Shown piece by piece: positions 41,710 to 50,915 of a DNA stretch of 64,000 nucleotides. The notes below the pieces were generated by a model, which ran no database searches, had not been told where the DNA came from, and saw nothing but the letters and a program-made list of their open reading frames with translations. The translations under genes and the position numbers were made by a program. Position 1 is the first letter of the stretch. Each line of letters starts with the position of its first letter. Source of the stretch: JAITWN01 sp034002745 (GTDB taxonomy: Bacteria > Pseudomonadota > Gammaproteobacteria > SZUA-140); NCBI GenBank assembly GCA_034002745.1, contig JAVEZY010000007.1:1-64000 (forward strand), read 5' to 3'.

Positions 41710-42110
41710 GTCGGCAAAACCTCGCTTCTAGAGTCCTGTTTGGGCCCCGCAAACGGCCGCCCTCCCGCGGGGAGCGGGCGTACGCCGATTGTGTGGGGTG
41801 ATTATTATATACAAGATATACAAGGTCGTCCCGGACCGGTCGCAAAAAGCCGTCGCAACCACCATGGGCAATCCGAGGCTTTGCAGCCAGCGGCAGACCG
41901 CAACGCTGACCGTGGCACCATTGCTGGCCACCACGTTGCCGGAGCCCGCAGCGGGCGTGTGGGTCCACCTGCTCAACCGGGTTTGCCCTGGCGCTCAGCA
42001 GCTGTTGGTGGCTCTGTGTTTCTGGCGAGTGGTCCACGGTGGAGTGGTCCACGGGCAGGATTTTCAGCGGAACAGGAAGGGCGGGATTCTTCGCACTCCT
42101 GTTAAAAAAA
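41710..42110. other. Spacer upstream of tig
   Basis: No credible gene. The part nearest tig holds a TATAAT element. The remainder contains short frames that read through on both strands without ribosome-binding sites, and a small repeat (gtggtccacgg at about 42030 and 42043). I see no other structure. Confidence 0.5.
41804..41809 (-). promoter_or_regulatory. -10 element of the tig promoter
   Basis: A perfect minus-strand TATAAT in an AT-rich patch of repeated TTGTATAT-like units, about 95 bases upstream of the start codon. No good -35 is seen at 17 bases (GGGACG). Confidence 0.4.
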
Positions 42111-42186
<76 letters not shown>

Positions 42187-42206
42187 AAGAAAAATGCAAG
42201 TATAAA

Positions 42207-42237
42207 GCGAAAAGCCTGTCGAATTTCAACTTTTCGC
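42207..42237. repeat. A/G-rich inverted repeat between tRNA-Lys and tRNA-His
   Basis: Arms GCGAAAAG (42207-42214) and CTTTTCGC (42230-42237). It resembles the arms found at 21313-21425, 42356-42416 and 48005-48064. Confidence 0.6.
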
Positions 42238-42263
42238 CGTCGACCCGGCAACTTCAACAAAAA

Positions 42264-42340
42264 TGGGGTGAACGATGGGACTCGAACCCACGACAACCGG
42301 AATCACAATCCGGGGCTCTACCAACTGAGCTACGCTCACC
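42264..42340 (-). tRNA. tRNA-His (anticodon GTG)
   Basis: A 77-base cloverleaf with encoded CCA, C73 and an encoded G at -1, the identity features of tRNA-His. Anticodon loop TTGTGAT. Confidence 0.96.
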
Positions 42341-42355
42341 ATAAAACAGTCAAAA

Positions 42356-42416
42356 ATACAAAGCGGAAAGCAAAAAAAGGACCCCTTCCCACTTTTTACT
42401 TTCTACTTTTCACTGT
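42356..42416. repeat. A/G-rich then C/T-rich inverted repeat
   Basis: The purine-rich arm (aaagcggaaagcaaaaaaa) is followed by the pyrimidine-rich arm (ctttttactttctacttttc), separated by a short C-rich segment. It sits between tRNA-His and tRNA-Arg and is imperfect. Confidence 0.55.
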
Positions 42417-42421
42417 CATAT

Positions 42422-42498
42422 TGGCGCGCCCGGCAGGACTCGAACCTGCTACCCTCGGCTTAGAAGGCCGATGCTCTATCCGGATGAGCTACGGGCGC
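42422..42498 (-). tRNA. tRNA-Arg (anticodon TCT)
   Basis: A 77-base cloverleaf with encoded CCA. Acceptor GCGCCCG, anticodon stem TCGGC/GCCGA and loop CTTCTAA. Confidence 0.96.
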
Positions 42499-42541
42499 AG
42501 GTGTGCGGTTTCAGTCATCCGCTTCCGCCGGGCCGCGTCGA

Positions 42542-42618
42542 TGGTCGGGGTAGAGGGATTTGAACCCCCGACATCCAGCTCCCAAAGCTGGCGCGCTACC
42601 AGGCTGCGCTATACCCCG
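42542..42618 (-). tRNA. tRNA-Pro (anticodon TGG)
   Basis: A 77-base cloverleaf with encoded CCA. Acceptor CGGGGTA, anticodon stem CCAGC/GCTGG and loop TTTGGGA. It is the first gene of the Pro-Arg-His-Lys cluster. Confidence 0.96.
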
Positions 42619-42663
42619 AGGGTCCCGGTGCGACATTCCTGCCCGATCCGACGCGAGCACGAC

Positions 42664-42692
42664 ATGATACGCCGCGTCTTCGGACCCGTCAA
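42664..42692 (-). promoter_or_regulatory. Sigma-70 promoter of the tRNA-Pro-Arg-His-Lys cluster
   Basis: Minus strand -35 TTGACG (42687-42692), a 17-base spacer and -10 TATCAT (42664-42669). The -35 overlaps the stop codon of the upstream MFS gene. Confidence 0.7.
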
Positions 42693-43819
42693 ACGGGCCG
42701 GTCGACCGTCCGCAGGGCGATCACCAAGGCCGCTGCGCTGGCCGCCGCAGCCGTCATGAAAGCTACGCTCGCGCCACCGATCTCCCACAGATAGCCCGCG
42801 TACAGACTGCCGATGGCGCCCCCGGCGCCGAAGCTGACGCTGCTGTACAGCGCCTGGCCGCGCCCCTGGTGTCCGCCGCGGAAAATATCATGGATGAGCG
42901 CGATGGCCACCGCATGATAGACGCCGAAGCTTGCGGCATGCAGAGCCTGGGCAAGCAGAATGATGCCGAGATGATCCGCGCCGAAAGCGATCAGCGGCCA
43001 GCGGACCGTGGTCAGCGCCAGGCTCACCAGCAGCAGCTGGCGCGCGGTATAGCGCGGCCGCAGGCGATGCATGAAGATGAACACGACGATTTCGGCAATG
43101 ACGCCGAGCGCCCAGAGCTGGCCGATCAGCCAGCGCTGATAGCCTTCCGCTTCCAGGTGGATCGAAAAAAAGCTGTAGTACGGGCCATGGCTGGCCTGCA
43201 TGAGCAGGCATACCGTCAGCAATGCGAGCACATCGCGGCGACGCAGCACCTCCCAGAACGAAACCGGCCTGCCCGCCGGGCCCGGAGTCGGCGGCTCGGC
43301 AACGGCCAGACTGGACAGCCAGATGGCCAGATACAACACCATCAGTACCACCGGAAGCAGCGCCGCGCCATGGCGATCGAGCAGCGGTCCCAAGGCGATG
43401 ACCGCGATGACGAAACCGATGGAACCCCAGAGACGGATGCTGCCGTAGCGGTGAGGCTGGTCGCCGAGGCGGGTCAGCGTGACCGCCTCGAACTGCGGCA
43501 GGGCCGCATTCCAGAAGAAGCTGAATGCCGCCATCACCGCCGCGAGCCACCAATAGCCATCACCGAGAAAGACGCCGGCAAAACAGCACATGGCGAGCAA
43601 CGATGCGCTGCGCACGATGAGCATGCGCCGCCCCGTGGCATCGGCGACCCAGCCCCAGGCCACCGGCGCCACCACTTTCGTCGCCATCATTATCGCGATG
43701 AGTTCACCGATCTCCGCCGCGCCGAATCCGCGCGACTGCAGGTACAGCCCCCAGTACGGCAGCAGAGCACCGAGCGCGGCGAAATACCAGAAATAGAATG
43801 TCGAGTGGCGGAGATACAT
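42689..43819 (-). CDS. MFS transporter (MFS_1-like, HcaT/LacY-type)
   Basis: A 376-residue protein with about 12 helices. The start chosen is 43819 (MYLRHSTFYFWYFAALGALL), the normal beginning of this subfamily, although no clear ribosome-binding site is seen and the frame is open to 43894. The family signature is visible as GELIAIMMATKVVAPVAWGW then VADATGRRML, and PQFEAVTLTRLG. These are shared with MFS_1-like transporters, some of which carry phenylpropionate or similar compounds. The substrate here is unknown. Its stop codon lies in the -35 of the tRNA cluster promoter. Confidence 0.83.
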   Translation of the reverse strand: MYLRHSTFYFWYFAALGALLPYWGLYLQSRGFGAAEIGELIAIMMATKVVAPVAWGWVADATGRRMLIVRSASLLAMCCFAGVFLGDGYWWLAAVMAAFSFFWNAALPQFEAVTLTRLGDQPHRYGSIRLWGSIGFVIAVIALGPLLDRHGAALLPVVLMVLYLAIWLSSLAVAEPPTPGPAGRPVSFWEVLRRRDVLALLTVCLLMQASHGPYYSFFSIHLEAEGYQRWLIGQLWALGVIAEIVVFIFMHRLRPRYTARQLLLVSLALTTVRWPLIAFGADHLGIILLAQALHAASFGVYHAVAIALIHDIFRGGHQGRGQALYSSVSFGAGGAIGSLYAGYLWEIGGASVAFMTAAAASAAALVIALRTVDRPV

Positions 43820-43897
43820 CCAGGGAAATGCGAATGAAAGAAACGAATGAATGAAACAGGACACCAGCCTTGCCGCAAATCCTGCCTCCGGCATCTC

Positions 43898-43925
43898 CCG
43901 TCATGCCCGCGCCAGGCGGGGATCG
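43898..43925. repeat. Short palindromic intergenic repeat
   Basis: The stretch around 43898-43925 reads CCCGTCATGCCCGCGCCAGG and then CGGGGATC. It contains CCCGC/GCGGG arms (43906-43910, 43916-43920). It resembles the common REP-type element with GTCATGCCCGCGNAGGCGGG seen in many proteobacterial genomes. Confidence 0.55.
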
Positions 43926-44057
43926 ACCCTTCCGGCATGCCCGCATTCGAAGGCATGGCGGAGGATGGCGCGGCGCCGGCGGTTCGGCACGCCGTGAGCA
44001 CACCGCCCTCAACGCGCCCAGACTACCGAGCCAGCGCTGGCGCGCCGGCTCCCCGCC

Positions 44058-45167
44058 TCACTGCTTCCCGGGTTTGCCCGCCGGCACGACCGGCGTATCG
44101 GACCGGACGTCCATGTTTTGTGCCCGATGCCGCAATGCATGATCCATCAGCACGATCGCCAGCATGGCCTCGGCGATGGGAGTGGCACGGATACCGACAC
44201 AGGGGTCATGGCGCCCTGTGGTTTCCACCGCCACCGGCTGGCCGTGCAGATCGATGGTGTGTCCCGGCAGACGGATGCTGGAAGTCGGCTTGAGCGCGAT
44301 GCTGGCTACGATGTCCTGACCGGTGGATATGCCGCCGAGAACGCCGCCGGCGTCGTTGCCGACGAAGCCCTCGGGCGTGATTTCGTCGCGATGTTCCGAA
44401 CCCTTCTGTTCCACGCTGGCAAAGCCCGCGCCTATCTCCACGCCCTTGACCGCATTGATACTCATCAGGGCATGGGCGATATCCGCATCGAGGCGGTCAA
44501 ACACCGGCTCGCCCAGGCCGGGAAACATCCCGCTCGCCACCACGTTGATGCGCGCTCCCACCGAATCGCCGGACTTGCGCAGCGCATCCATGTAGGCCTC
44601 CATCTCCGCGACCTTGCCTGCGTCGGGACAGAAGAAGGGATTGCGCTCGACCTCATCCCAGTCGAGACTGGCCACCCCGATCGGCCCGAGCTGCGCCAGG
44701 TAGCCGCGCACGATGATGCCGTGGCGTTCGCGCAGATACTTCTTCGCGATCGCGCCCGCCGCCACGCGCGCTGCGGTTTCCCGCGCCGATGAGCGCCCGC
44801 CGCCCCGGTAGTCCCGTCGACCGTACTTCTGCTGGTAGGTGTAATCCGCATGGCCGGGGCGGAAGCGATCCTTGATGCGCGCGTAGTCGCCCGAACGCTG
44901 ATCGATATTCCGGATCAGCAAGGCGATCGGCGTGCCCGTCGTATGCCCTTCGAACATGCCGGAGAGAATCTCGACCTCGTCGGTCTCGCGGCGCTGCGTG
45001 ACATGGCGCGACTGGCCCGGCTTGCGCCGATCCAGCTCGCGCTGGATATCCGCCTCGGTGAGAGCGAGCCCGGGCGGACAGCCGTCGACCACGCAACCGA
45101 TCGCCGCCCCGTGGCTTTCGCCGAAGCTGGTGACGGTGAAGAGTCTGCCGTAAGTGTTGCCGGACAT
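44058..45167 (-). CDS. aroC: Chorismate synthase
   Basis: A 369-residue enzyme that makes chorismate from 5-enolpyruvylshikimate-3-phosphate using reduced FMN. It opens MSGNTYGRLFTVTSFGESHG, with GCVVDGCPPGL next. FRPGHADYTYQQKYGRRDYR and GGGRSSARETAARVAAGAIA are the family signatures, and DAGGVLGGISTGQDI is in the C-terminal half. The length is usual. It lies downstream of prmB on the same strand, with 50 bases between them, the same pairing as in E. coli. Confidence 0.97.
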   Translation of the reverse strand: MSGNTYGRLFTVTSFGESHGAAIGCVVDGCPPGLALTEADIQRELDRRKPGQSRHVTQRRETDEVEILSGMFEGHTTGTPIALLIRNIDQRSGDYARIKDRFRPGHADYTYQQKYGRRDYRGGGRSSARETAARVAAGAIAKKYLRERHGIIVRGYLAQLGPIGVASLDWDEVERNPFFCPDAGKVAEMEAYMDALRKSGDSVGARINVVASGMFPGLGEPVFDRLDADIAHALMSINAVKGVEIGAGFASVEQKGSEHRDEITPEGFVGNDAGGVLGGISTGQDIVASIALKPTSSIRLPGHTIDLHGQPVAVETTGRHDPCVGIRATPIAEAMLAIVLMDHALRHRAQNMDVRSDTPVVPAGKPGKQ

Positions 45168-45217
45168 GATTCAGGGTGCTGGAAGGAAACGGATATCAGA
45201 CCACAACCGGGCGGACG

Positions 45218-46117
45218 CTACAAGGCGCCCTCTTCCGCCGCCGGCAGATCATCGGCCGTGAGCAGAAACACGCCATGGCCACCACGCTCGAACTCCAGCC
45301 ACAGGAAAGGCATCCGCGGCAGCCGATGCTCGAGCGCCTCCATCGAATCGCCGACCTCGACGACGAGTATGCCCTCGGGCTGCAGCCTTGCGCGCGCGCC
45401 GGCGAGAATCCGCATCACCACGTCCAGCCCCTCCTCACCCGCGGCGAGTCCGAGTTCGGGCTCATGGCGGTACTCGCCCGACAGTTCGCGCATCGCCTCG
45501 GCATCCACATAAGGCGGATTGCTGACGATGATGTCGTAGCGCGCGGGGGCCAGTCCTTTGTACACATCCGCCTGCACCGCATGGACGCGACCTTCCAGGT
45601 CATGCATCGCGATATTGCGCCGCGTCACGGCGAGCGCATCGGCGGAAACGTCGACGGCATCGACCTGCGCGTCCGGGAAGGCATAGGCGCAGGCGATGGC
45701 GATGCAACCGCTGCCGGTGCCGATGTCGAGGATACGACGTACCGGCGCCCCTTCCGGCACCCAGGGAGCAAAGCCGGTCTCGATGAGCTCGGCAATGGGG
45801 GATCTCGGCACCAGCACGCGCTCATCGACATGGAACCGCAGTCCGCAGAACCATGCCGTGTTCACCAGATAAGCCGTCGGCAGCCGCTCGTTCACCCGCC
45901 GCTCGGCGAGCATCTCCAGCCTTGCGATCTCCCCGGCATCCAGCACGGTGTCGAGCACGGTGTCCGGCACCTGGGGCGGCAGTCCGAGCCCCGCCAGCAC
46001 CAGCCAGGCCGCATCATCGAAGGCATTGTCGGTGCCATGCCCGAAGGTCAGCTCGGCCGCCTCGAAGCGTGCCGCGAAACGTTCGATGATCCCGGCTACG
46101 GTTTCGCCGCCACTCAT
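45218..46117 (-). CDS. prmB: Ribosomal protein L3 N5-glutamine methyltransferase
   Basis: A 299-residue protein starting MSGGETVAGIIERF (46117); the extension to 46237 is not supported. The SAM-binding motif I is ILDIGTGSGCIAIACAYAFP and the glutamine-methyltransferase motif IV is DIIVSNPPYVDAEAM. PTAYLVNTAWFCGLRFHVDE then RVLVPRSPIAELIE belong to the HemK/PrmB N-terminal and linker region. It methylates a glutamine of ribosomal protein L3. The aroC gene follows. Confidence 0.94.
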   Translation of the reverse strand: MSGGETVAGIIERFAARFEAAELTFGHGTDNAFDDAAWLVLAGLGLPPQVPDTVLDTVLDAGEIARLEMLAERRVNERLPTAYLVNTAWFCGLRFHVDERVLVPRSPIAELIETGFAPWVPEGAPVRRILDIGTGSGCIAIACAYAFPDAQVDAVDVSADALAVTRRNIAMHDLEGRVHAVQADVYKGLAPARYDIIVSNPPYVDAEAMRELSGEYRHEPELGLAAGEEGLDVVMRILAGARARLQPEGILVVEVGDSMEALEHRLPRMPFLWLEFERGGHGVFLLTADDLPAAEEGAL

Positions 46118-46320
46118 GACGCGCTGCCCCCGCGGCGATCCGCCCCCGTCACGCCAGGCGGCATCCGCATCCGGAAACTGGAAAGAAAGGGAAGATTCAT
46201 GATCTGCATGTCCGCGAATCGGCGCACTATAGCACACCCGGAGGCGGCGGCAGCGATGACTCGTTTATGCTAACATCACTGGCCGAATTCACTTTTTTCC
46301 ACAGGGTCCGGTATTCGTCC

Positions 46321-47994
46321 ATGGCACAGTACATCTTCACGATGAACCGGGTCGGCAAGGTCGTGCCGCCCAAGCGCGAGATCCTCAAGGACATCTCGCT
46401 GTCCTTCTTCCCAGGCGCCAAGATCGGCGTGCTCGGCCTCAACGGCTCGGGCAAGTCGACGCTGCTGCGCATCATGGCGGGCGTCGACAAGGACTATCTC
46501 GGAGAGGCGCGTCCGCAGCCCGGCATCCGCATCGGCTATCTGGCGCAGGAACCCGAACTCGATCCCGCCAAGAACGTCCGCGGCAACGTCGAGGAAGGCG
46601 TGCAGGAGACGAAGGCGCTGCTCGATCGCTTCAACGAAGTGAGCATGAAGTTCGGGGAACCGCTGGACGACGATGAAATGAACGCCCTGCTCGAAGAGCA
46701 GGCGCGCCTGCAGGACGCGATCGACGCGGCGGGCGGCTGGGAGCTGGATCGCAGGCTGGAGATCGCTGCCAACGCGCTGCGGCTGCCGCCATGGGATGCC
46801 GATGTCAACACGCTCTCCGGAGGCGAGCGGCGGCGCGTCGCACTGTGCCGCCTGCTGCTTTCGACGCCCGACATGCTGCTGCTCGACGAACCCACCAACC
46901 ATCTCGATGCCGAATCGGTGGCGTGGCTGGAGCGCTACCTGCATGACTTCCCCGGCACGGTGGTCGCGGTCACCCACGACCGTTACTTCCTGGACAATGT
47001 CGCGGGCTGGATCCTCGAACTCGATCGCGGTCATGGCATTCCCTGGGAAGGAAACTACTCCTCATGGCTCGAGCAGAAGGAAAAGCGACTCGAACAGGAG
47101 GAACGCCAGGAGAACGCTCGCCAGCGCGCGATGAAAGCGGAACTGGAATGGGTGCGCAGCAATCCGAAGGGGCGTCACGCCAAGAGCAAGGCGCGCCTTG
47201 CCCGCTTCGATGAGTTGTCGTCGCAGGAGTTCCAGCAGCGCAATGAGACCCGGGAAATCTATATCCCGCCCGGACCGCGACTCGGCGACAAGGTGATCGA
47301 GGTGAATGATCTGCACAAGGCATTCGGCGATCGTCTGCTGATCGATGGACTGAGCTTCAACCTGCCCCCGGGGGGCATCGTCGGCGTCATCGGCCCCAAC
47401 GGCGCCGGCAAGTCCACCCTGTTCCGCATGCTGGCCGGCGTCGAGCAACCTGACTCCGGAACCATAGAAGCCGGCGAGACGGTGCAGATCGCGATGGTCG
47501 ATCAGTCACGCGACACGCTCGACGACTCCAAGACGGTGTGGGAAGAGATTTCCGAGGGACAGGACGTCATCGTCGTCGGGAGATACGAGACGCCGTCACG
47601 CTCGTACGTGGGGCGCTTCAACTTCAAGGGCAGCGACCAGCAGAAGCGCATCGGCGACCTGTCCGGCGGTGAACGGAACCGCGTGCATCTGGCCAAGCTG
47701 CTGCGCAGCGGCGGCAACGTGCTGCTGCTCGACGAACCCACCAACGACCTCGACGTGGAGACCTTGCGGGCGCTGGAAGAAGCGCTGCTCGCCTTCCCGG
47801 GATGCGCGGTGGTGATCTCGCATGACCGCTGGTTCCTGGATCGCATCGCCACCCACATTCTCGCCTTCGAGGGCGACAGTCACGTGGAGTGGTTCCAGGG
47901 CAACTATGCGGATTACGAAGCCGACCGGCGCCGCCGCCTGGGCACCGACGCCGATGTTCCCCAGCGCATCAAGTACCGCAGACTGGAGCACTGA
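46321..47994 (+). CDS. ettA: Energy-dependent translational throttle protein EttA (ABC-F)
   Basis: A 557-residue ABC-F protein. The start at 46321 (MAQYIFTMNRVGKVVPPKRE) is the classic EttA N-terminus. Domain 1 has Walker A GLNGSGKSTLL and signature LSGGERRRVAL with LLLDEPTNHLDAESV. Domain 2 has GPNGAGKSTLF, DLSGGERNRVHL and LLLDEPTNDLDVETL. An extra helical insert in domain 1 (Arm) and the linker are seen. It binds the ribosomal E-site and senses the ATP/ADP ratio. It has no membrane domain. It is divergent from prmB and convergent with rimI. Confidence 0.95.
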   Translation: MAQYIFTMNRVGKVVPPKREILKDISLSFFPGAKIGVLGLNGSGKSTLLRIMAGVDKDYLGEARPQPGIRIGYLAQEPELDPAKNVRGNVEEGVQETKALLDRFNEVSMKFGEPLDDDEMNALLEEQARLQDAIDAAGGWELDRRLEIAANALRLPPWDADVNTLSGGERRRVALCRLLLSTPDMLLLDEPTNHLDAESVAWLERYLHDFPGTVVAVTHDRYFLDNVAGWILELDRGHGIPWEGNYSSWLEQKEKRLEQEERQENARQRAMKAELEWVRSNPKGRHAKSKARLARFDELSSQEFQQRNETREIYIPPGPRLGDKVIEVNDLHKAFGDRLLIDGLSFNLPPGGIVGVIGPNGAGKSTLFRMLAGVEQPDSGTIEAGETVQIAMVDQSRDTLDDSKTVWEEISEGQDVIVVGRYETPSRSYVGRFNFKGSDQQKRIGDLSGGERNRVHLAKLLRSGGNVLLLDEPTNDLDVETLRALEEALLAFPGCAVVISHDRWFLDRIATHILAFEGDSHVEWFQGNYADYEADRRRRLGTDADVPQRIKYRRLEH

Positions 47995-48004
47995 AAAAAA
48001 GAGG

Positions 48005-48064
48005 AAAGAGGAAAGTTGAAAGCGAACACCGGCGATCCGGCGGTTCCTTTCAGCTTTTCACTTT
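48005..48064. terminator. Bidirectional hairpin between ettA and rimI
   Basis: Purine-rich (48005-48027) and pyrimidine-rich (48043-48064) arms form an imperfect 22-bp stem with an inner CCGG/CCGG. It lies between two convergent genes. Seven A follow the ettA stop. This is the best-formed of the A/G-rich inverted repeats. Confidence 0.55.
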
Positions 48065-48067
48065 CAC

Positions 48068-48571
48068 TCAGCTCAGCGCCAAAGCCAGCACGATGGCATC
48101 CTCGCGTCCGATCCTGTCGGGATAGTAGCTGCGCCGGATGCCGATCTGGACGAAGCCGCTGCTTTCATAAAGCGCCTGGGCGATCAGGTTCGAAATCCGG
48201 ACCTCGAGCAGCAGGCGCGCGGCACCGAGTTCGCGGGCTCGGGAAACGAAATGATCCAGCAGGCGACGACCGTAACCCTGCCCCTGGCGATCGATGTCTA
48301 TGCACAGGTTGAGCAGGTGCGCTTCCTCGGCGGCGACGGCCATGACGCCATAGCCCAGCACTTCCCTGCCTCGCGTAAGCAGCACACAGTAGTAGCCGGC
48401 GCGGATGCAATCGCGAAAGATTCCTTCGGTCCAGGGAAACTCGTACGAGCGCCGCTCGATCCTGATCACCGTCGCCACATCGTCGAAGGTCATGGCGGAA
48501 AATCCGAGCGACGCTTCGCGCGCGGTACTGGTCCGCATGTCTGCCATCATCTCTTCGCGCTTGACTGCCAT
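48068..48571 (-). CDS. rimI: Ribosomal-protein-alanine N-acetyltransferase
   Basis: A 167-residue GNAT acetyltransferase. The acetyl-CoA motif is IDRQGQGYGRRLLDHFVSRA, of the type R/Q-x-x-G-x-G/A. FSAMTFDDVATVIRIERRSY and FPWTEGIFRDCIRAGYYCV are the RimI-typical N-terminal part, and ALYESSGFVQIGIRRSYYPD is the C-terminal part. It acetylates the N-terminus of ribosomal protein S18. The start could be 48571 or 48550. It follows the UDG gene by 35 bases, a common pairing. Confidence 0.92.
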   Translation of the reverse strand: MAVKREEMMADMRTSTAREASLGFSAMTFDDVATVIRIERRSYEFPWTEGIFRDCIRAGYYCVLLTRGREVLGYGVMAVAAEEAHLLNLCIDIDRQGQGYGRRLLDHFVSRARELGAARLLLEVRISNLIAQALYESSGFVQIGIRRSYYPDRIGREDAIVLALALS

Positions 48572-48606
48572 CGCTCTAAGCTACACCGGATTGCGGTCCG
48601 GAACCA

Positions 48607-49323
48607 TCATCGCCCGGAATCCTGGCGCAACAGGCGAGCGGCAAGCAGCAGATCCTCCCAGGCCTTGCGCTTGTCGCCCGGCGTGCGCAGCAGATAGGAC
48701 GGATGATAGGTAACGACAAGAGGGATCCCGGCGTACTCGTGCACGCGTCCGCGCAGGGCGCCGACACGCTGCTCGCTGGCGAGGAGCTGCTGGGCGGCGA
48801 TGCGTCCGACGGCCAGGATGACTCGCGGCCGCACCAGTGCCAGCTGCCGACGCAGAAAATCCGCGCAGGCAGCCGCTTCCTCGGGCAGCGGGTCACGATT
48901 GCCCGGTGGACGGGACTTCAGGATGTTGGCGATGTATACCGCTTCACGCGGCAGACCGATCGCCGCCAGCATCTCGTTCAGCAGCTGCCCGGCTCGCCCG
49001 ACAAAGGGAAGTCCCTGGGCATCCTCCTCTGCGCCCGGCGCTTCGCCGATCACCATCAGACCGGCACGGCGGTTGCCCGCGCCGAACACCGCCTGCTTGC
49101 GGCTGCGGTGCAGGTCGCAGCGCGTGCATGCCCGCACCTCCGCCTCCAGGGCCGCCCATTCGGACTCATCGTCGGACGTCGGCACGGCGGTGGACAGCCC
49201 GTCCATGCCGGGAAGCACGTCCGCGTCGATGAATGCGGGCCTGGCGGGCGTGGGCGGTCGATTGCGATCGGCCCATGCCTGTATGCCCATCGCGTTCAGG
49301 TAGCGCAGTGCCAGCGGATCCAT
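48607..49323 (-). CDS. Uracil-DNA glycosylase, family 4
   Basis: A 238-residue uracil excision enzyme. Motif 1 is MVIGEAPGAEEDAQGLPFVG, including the active GEAPGxxED, and motif 2 is VTYHPSYLLRTPGDK. The iron-sulfur ligands of family 4 should be four cysteines. Here C-x2-C is found in ACTRCDLHRSRK and another in EEAAACADFLRR, but the ligand that is usually in the KCRPP block is Ser (NILKSRPPGNRDP). The N-terminal part (about 40 residues) is extra. It initiates base-excision repair of uracil. It lies in front of rimI. Confidence 0.92.
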   Translation of the reverse strand: MDPLALRYLNAMGIQAWADRNRPPTPARPAFIDADVLPGMDGLSTAVPTSDDESEWAALEAEVRACTRCDLHRSRKQAVFGAGNRRAGLMVIGEAPGAEEDAQGLPFVGRAGQLLNEMLAAIGLPREAVYIANILKSRPPGNRDPLPEEAAACADFLRRQLALVRPRVILAVGRIAAQQLLASEQRVGALRGRVHEYAGIPLVVTYHPSYLLRTPGDKRKAWEDLLLAARLLRQDSGR

Positions 49324-49376
49324 CAGCGACGGCTCAACACCATGAAACGGGACCTTTCGCTTCGTCGATCACCCGC

Positions 49377-50915
49377 TCAGACCTGCGGATGCATCCGGCG
49401 CGCAGGCTCCATCATCCGGTTCAGCGCATTGATGTAGGCCTTGGCCGAGGCGACGATGATGTCGGTGTCAGCGCCCTGGCCGTTGACTATCCGGCCACCG
49501 CGCTCCAGACGCACCGCCACTTCGCCCTGGGAATCGGTGCCGCCGGTGATGTTGCTGACCGAGTAGAGCTGCAGCAGGGTTCCGCTCTGCACGACGGATT
49601 CGATCGCCTTGAAGCTGGCATCGACCGGGCCGCCGCCACTGGCCTCCGCGCGGCGCTCTTCGCCATCGAGTTCGAGCACGATCTGCGCCTTCGGCAGTTC
49701 GCCCGTCTCCGAACACACGCGCAGCGACAACAGGCGTATCCGCTCACTGTCCCCGATTGCCGTATCGGAAACGAGAGCGTGCAGATCCTCGTCGAAAATC
49801 TCGTGCTTCCTGTCGGCAAGCTCCTTGAAGCGCGCGAAGGCCGCATTGAGCGCCTCCTCGCCATCGAGGTTGATGCCGATCTCCTGCAGGCGCGCGCGGA
49901 AGGCGTTGCGGCCTGACAGCTTGCCCAGCGTCAGCTTGTTGGTGCTCCAGCCGACGTCCTGGGCACGCATGATCTCGTAGGTCTCGCGACTCTTCAGCAC
50001 ACCGTCCTGATGGATGCCGGACTCGTGCGAGAAAGCGTTGGCGCCGACCACGGCCTTGTTGGGTTGCACCGGATAACCGGTGATCTGGCTCACCAGCCTG
50101 GAAGTCGGCACGATCTGCGTGGTGTCGATGCGTGAATCGCAGGGGAATACATCACGACGCACCTTGACCGCCATGACGATCTCCTCGAGGCTGGCGTTGC
50201 CCGCGCGCTCGCCGAGACCGTTGATCGTGCATTCGACCTGGCGCACGCCCGACAGAACCGCCGACAGCGAATTCGCCACCGCCATGCCGAGATCGTTGTG
50301 ACAGTGCGTGGACCAGACCACCTTGTCCGCATCCGGCACGTTCTCGATCAGCCTGCGAATGAGATCGCCCCACAGGACGGGAAGGCTGTAGCCGACCGTA
50401 TCCGGCACGTTGATGGTGCGCGCGCCGGCCTTGATCACGGCATCGAACACACGGCAGAGGAAATCAAAATCCGAACGCACCGCGTCCTCGGCCGAGAACT
50501 CGACGTCATCCGTGTGCCTGCGCGCGCGCTTGACCGCGCTCACCGCCCGCTCCAGCACCTGCTCGGGGCTCATGCGCAGCTTGTGTTCCATGTGGATCGG
50601 CGAGGTCGCGATGAAGGTATGGATGCGACCGGACGCCGCTCCCTTGAGCGCCTCGCCGGCACGATCGATGTCGTTGTCGAGGGCGCGCGACAATCCGCAT
50701 ACCGTGCTGTCACGCACCGCTTCCGCAACCGCCCGCACCGCCTCGAAATCGCCCGGACTGGCGGCGGGGAATCCCGCCTCGATCACGTCCACGCGCATGC
50801 GCTCGAGCGCCTTGGCGATGCGCAGCTTCTCTTCCCGCGTCATCGACGCGCCCGGACTCTGCTCTCCGTCGCGCATCGTGGTGTCGAAAATGATGAGTCT
50901 GTCTTGACTGCTCAT
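49377..50915 (-). CDS. leuA: 2-isopropylmalate synthase
   Basis: A 512-residue enzyme, the first committed step of leucine synthesis (2-ketoisovalerate plus acetyl-CoA). The N-terminal TIM barrel has FDTTMRDGEQSPGASMTREE (metal and substrate site) and VVWSTHCHNDLGMAVANSLS, with the HxH metal ligands. The C-terminal regulatory domain (about residues 390-512) is the leucine-feedback module. It has a strong AGGAG site. A promoter and a Leu-rich leader ORF lie upstream, which suggests attenuation control. Confidence 0.96.
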   Translation of the reverse strand: MSSQDRLIIFDTTMRDGEQSPGASMTREEKLRIAKALERMRVDVIEAGFPAASPGDFEAVRAVAEAVRDSTVCGLSRALDNDIDRAGEALKGAASGRIHTFIATSPIHMEHKLRMSPEQVLERAVSAVKRARRHTDDVEFSAEDAVRSDFDFLCRVFDAVIKAGARTINVPDTVGYSLPVLWGDLIRRLIENVPDADKVVWSTHCHNDLGMAVANSLSAVLSGVRQVECTINGLGERAGNASLEEIVMAVKVRRDVFPCDSRIDTTQIVPTSRLVSQITGYPVQPNKAVVGANAFSHESGIHQDGVLKSRETYEIMRAQDVGWSTNKLTLGKLSGRNAFRARLQEIGINLDGEEALNAAFARFKELADRKHEIFDEDLHALVSDTAIGDSERIRLLSLRVCSETGELPKAQIVLELDGEERRAEASGGGPVDASFKAIESVVQSGTLLQLYSVSNITGGTDSQGEVAVRLERGGRIVNGQGADTDIIVASAKAYINALNRMMEPARRMHPQV

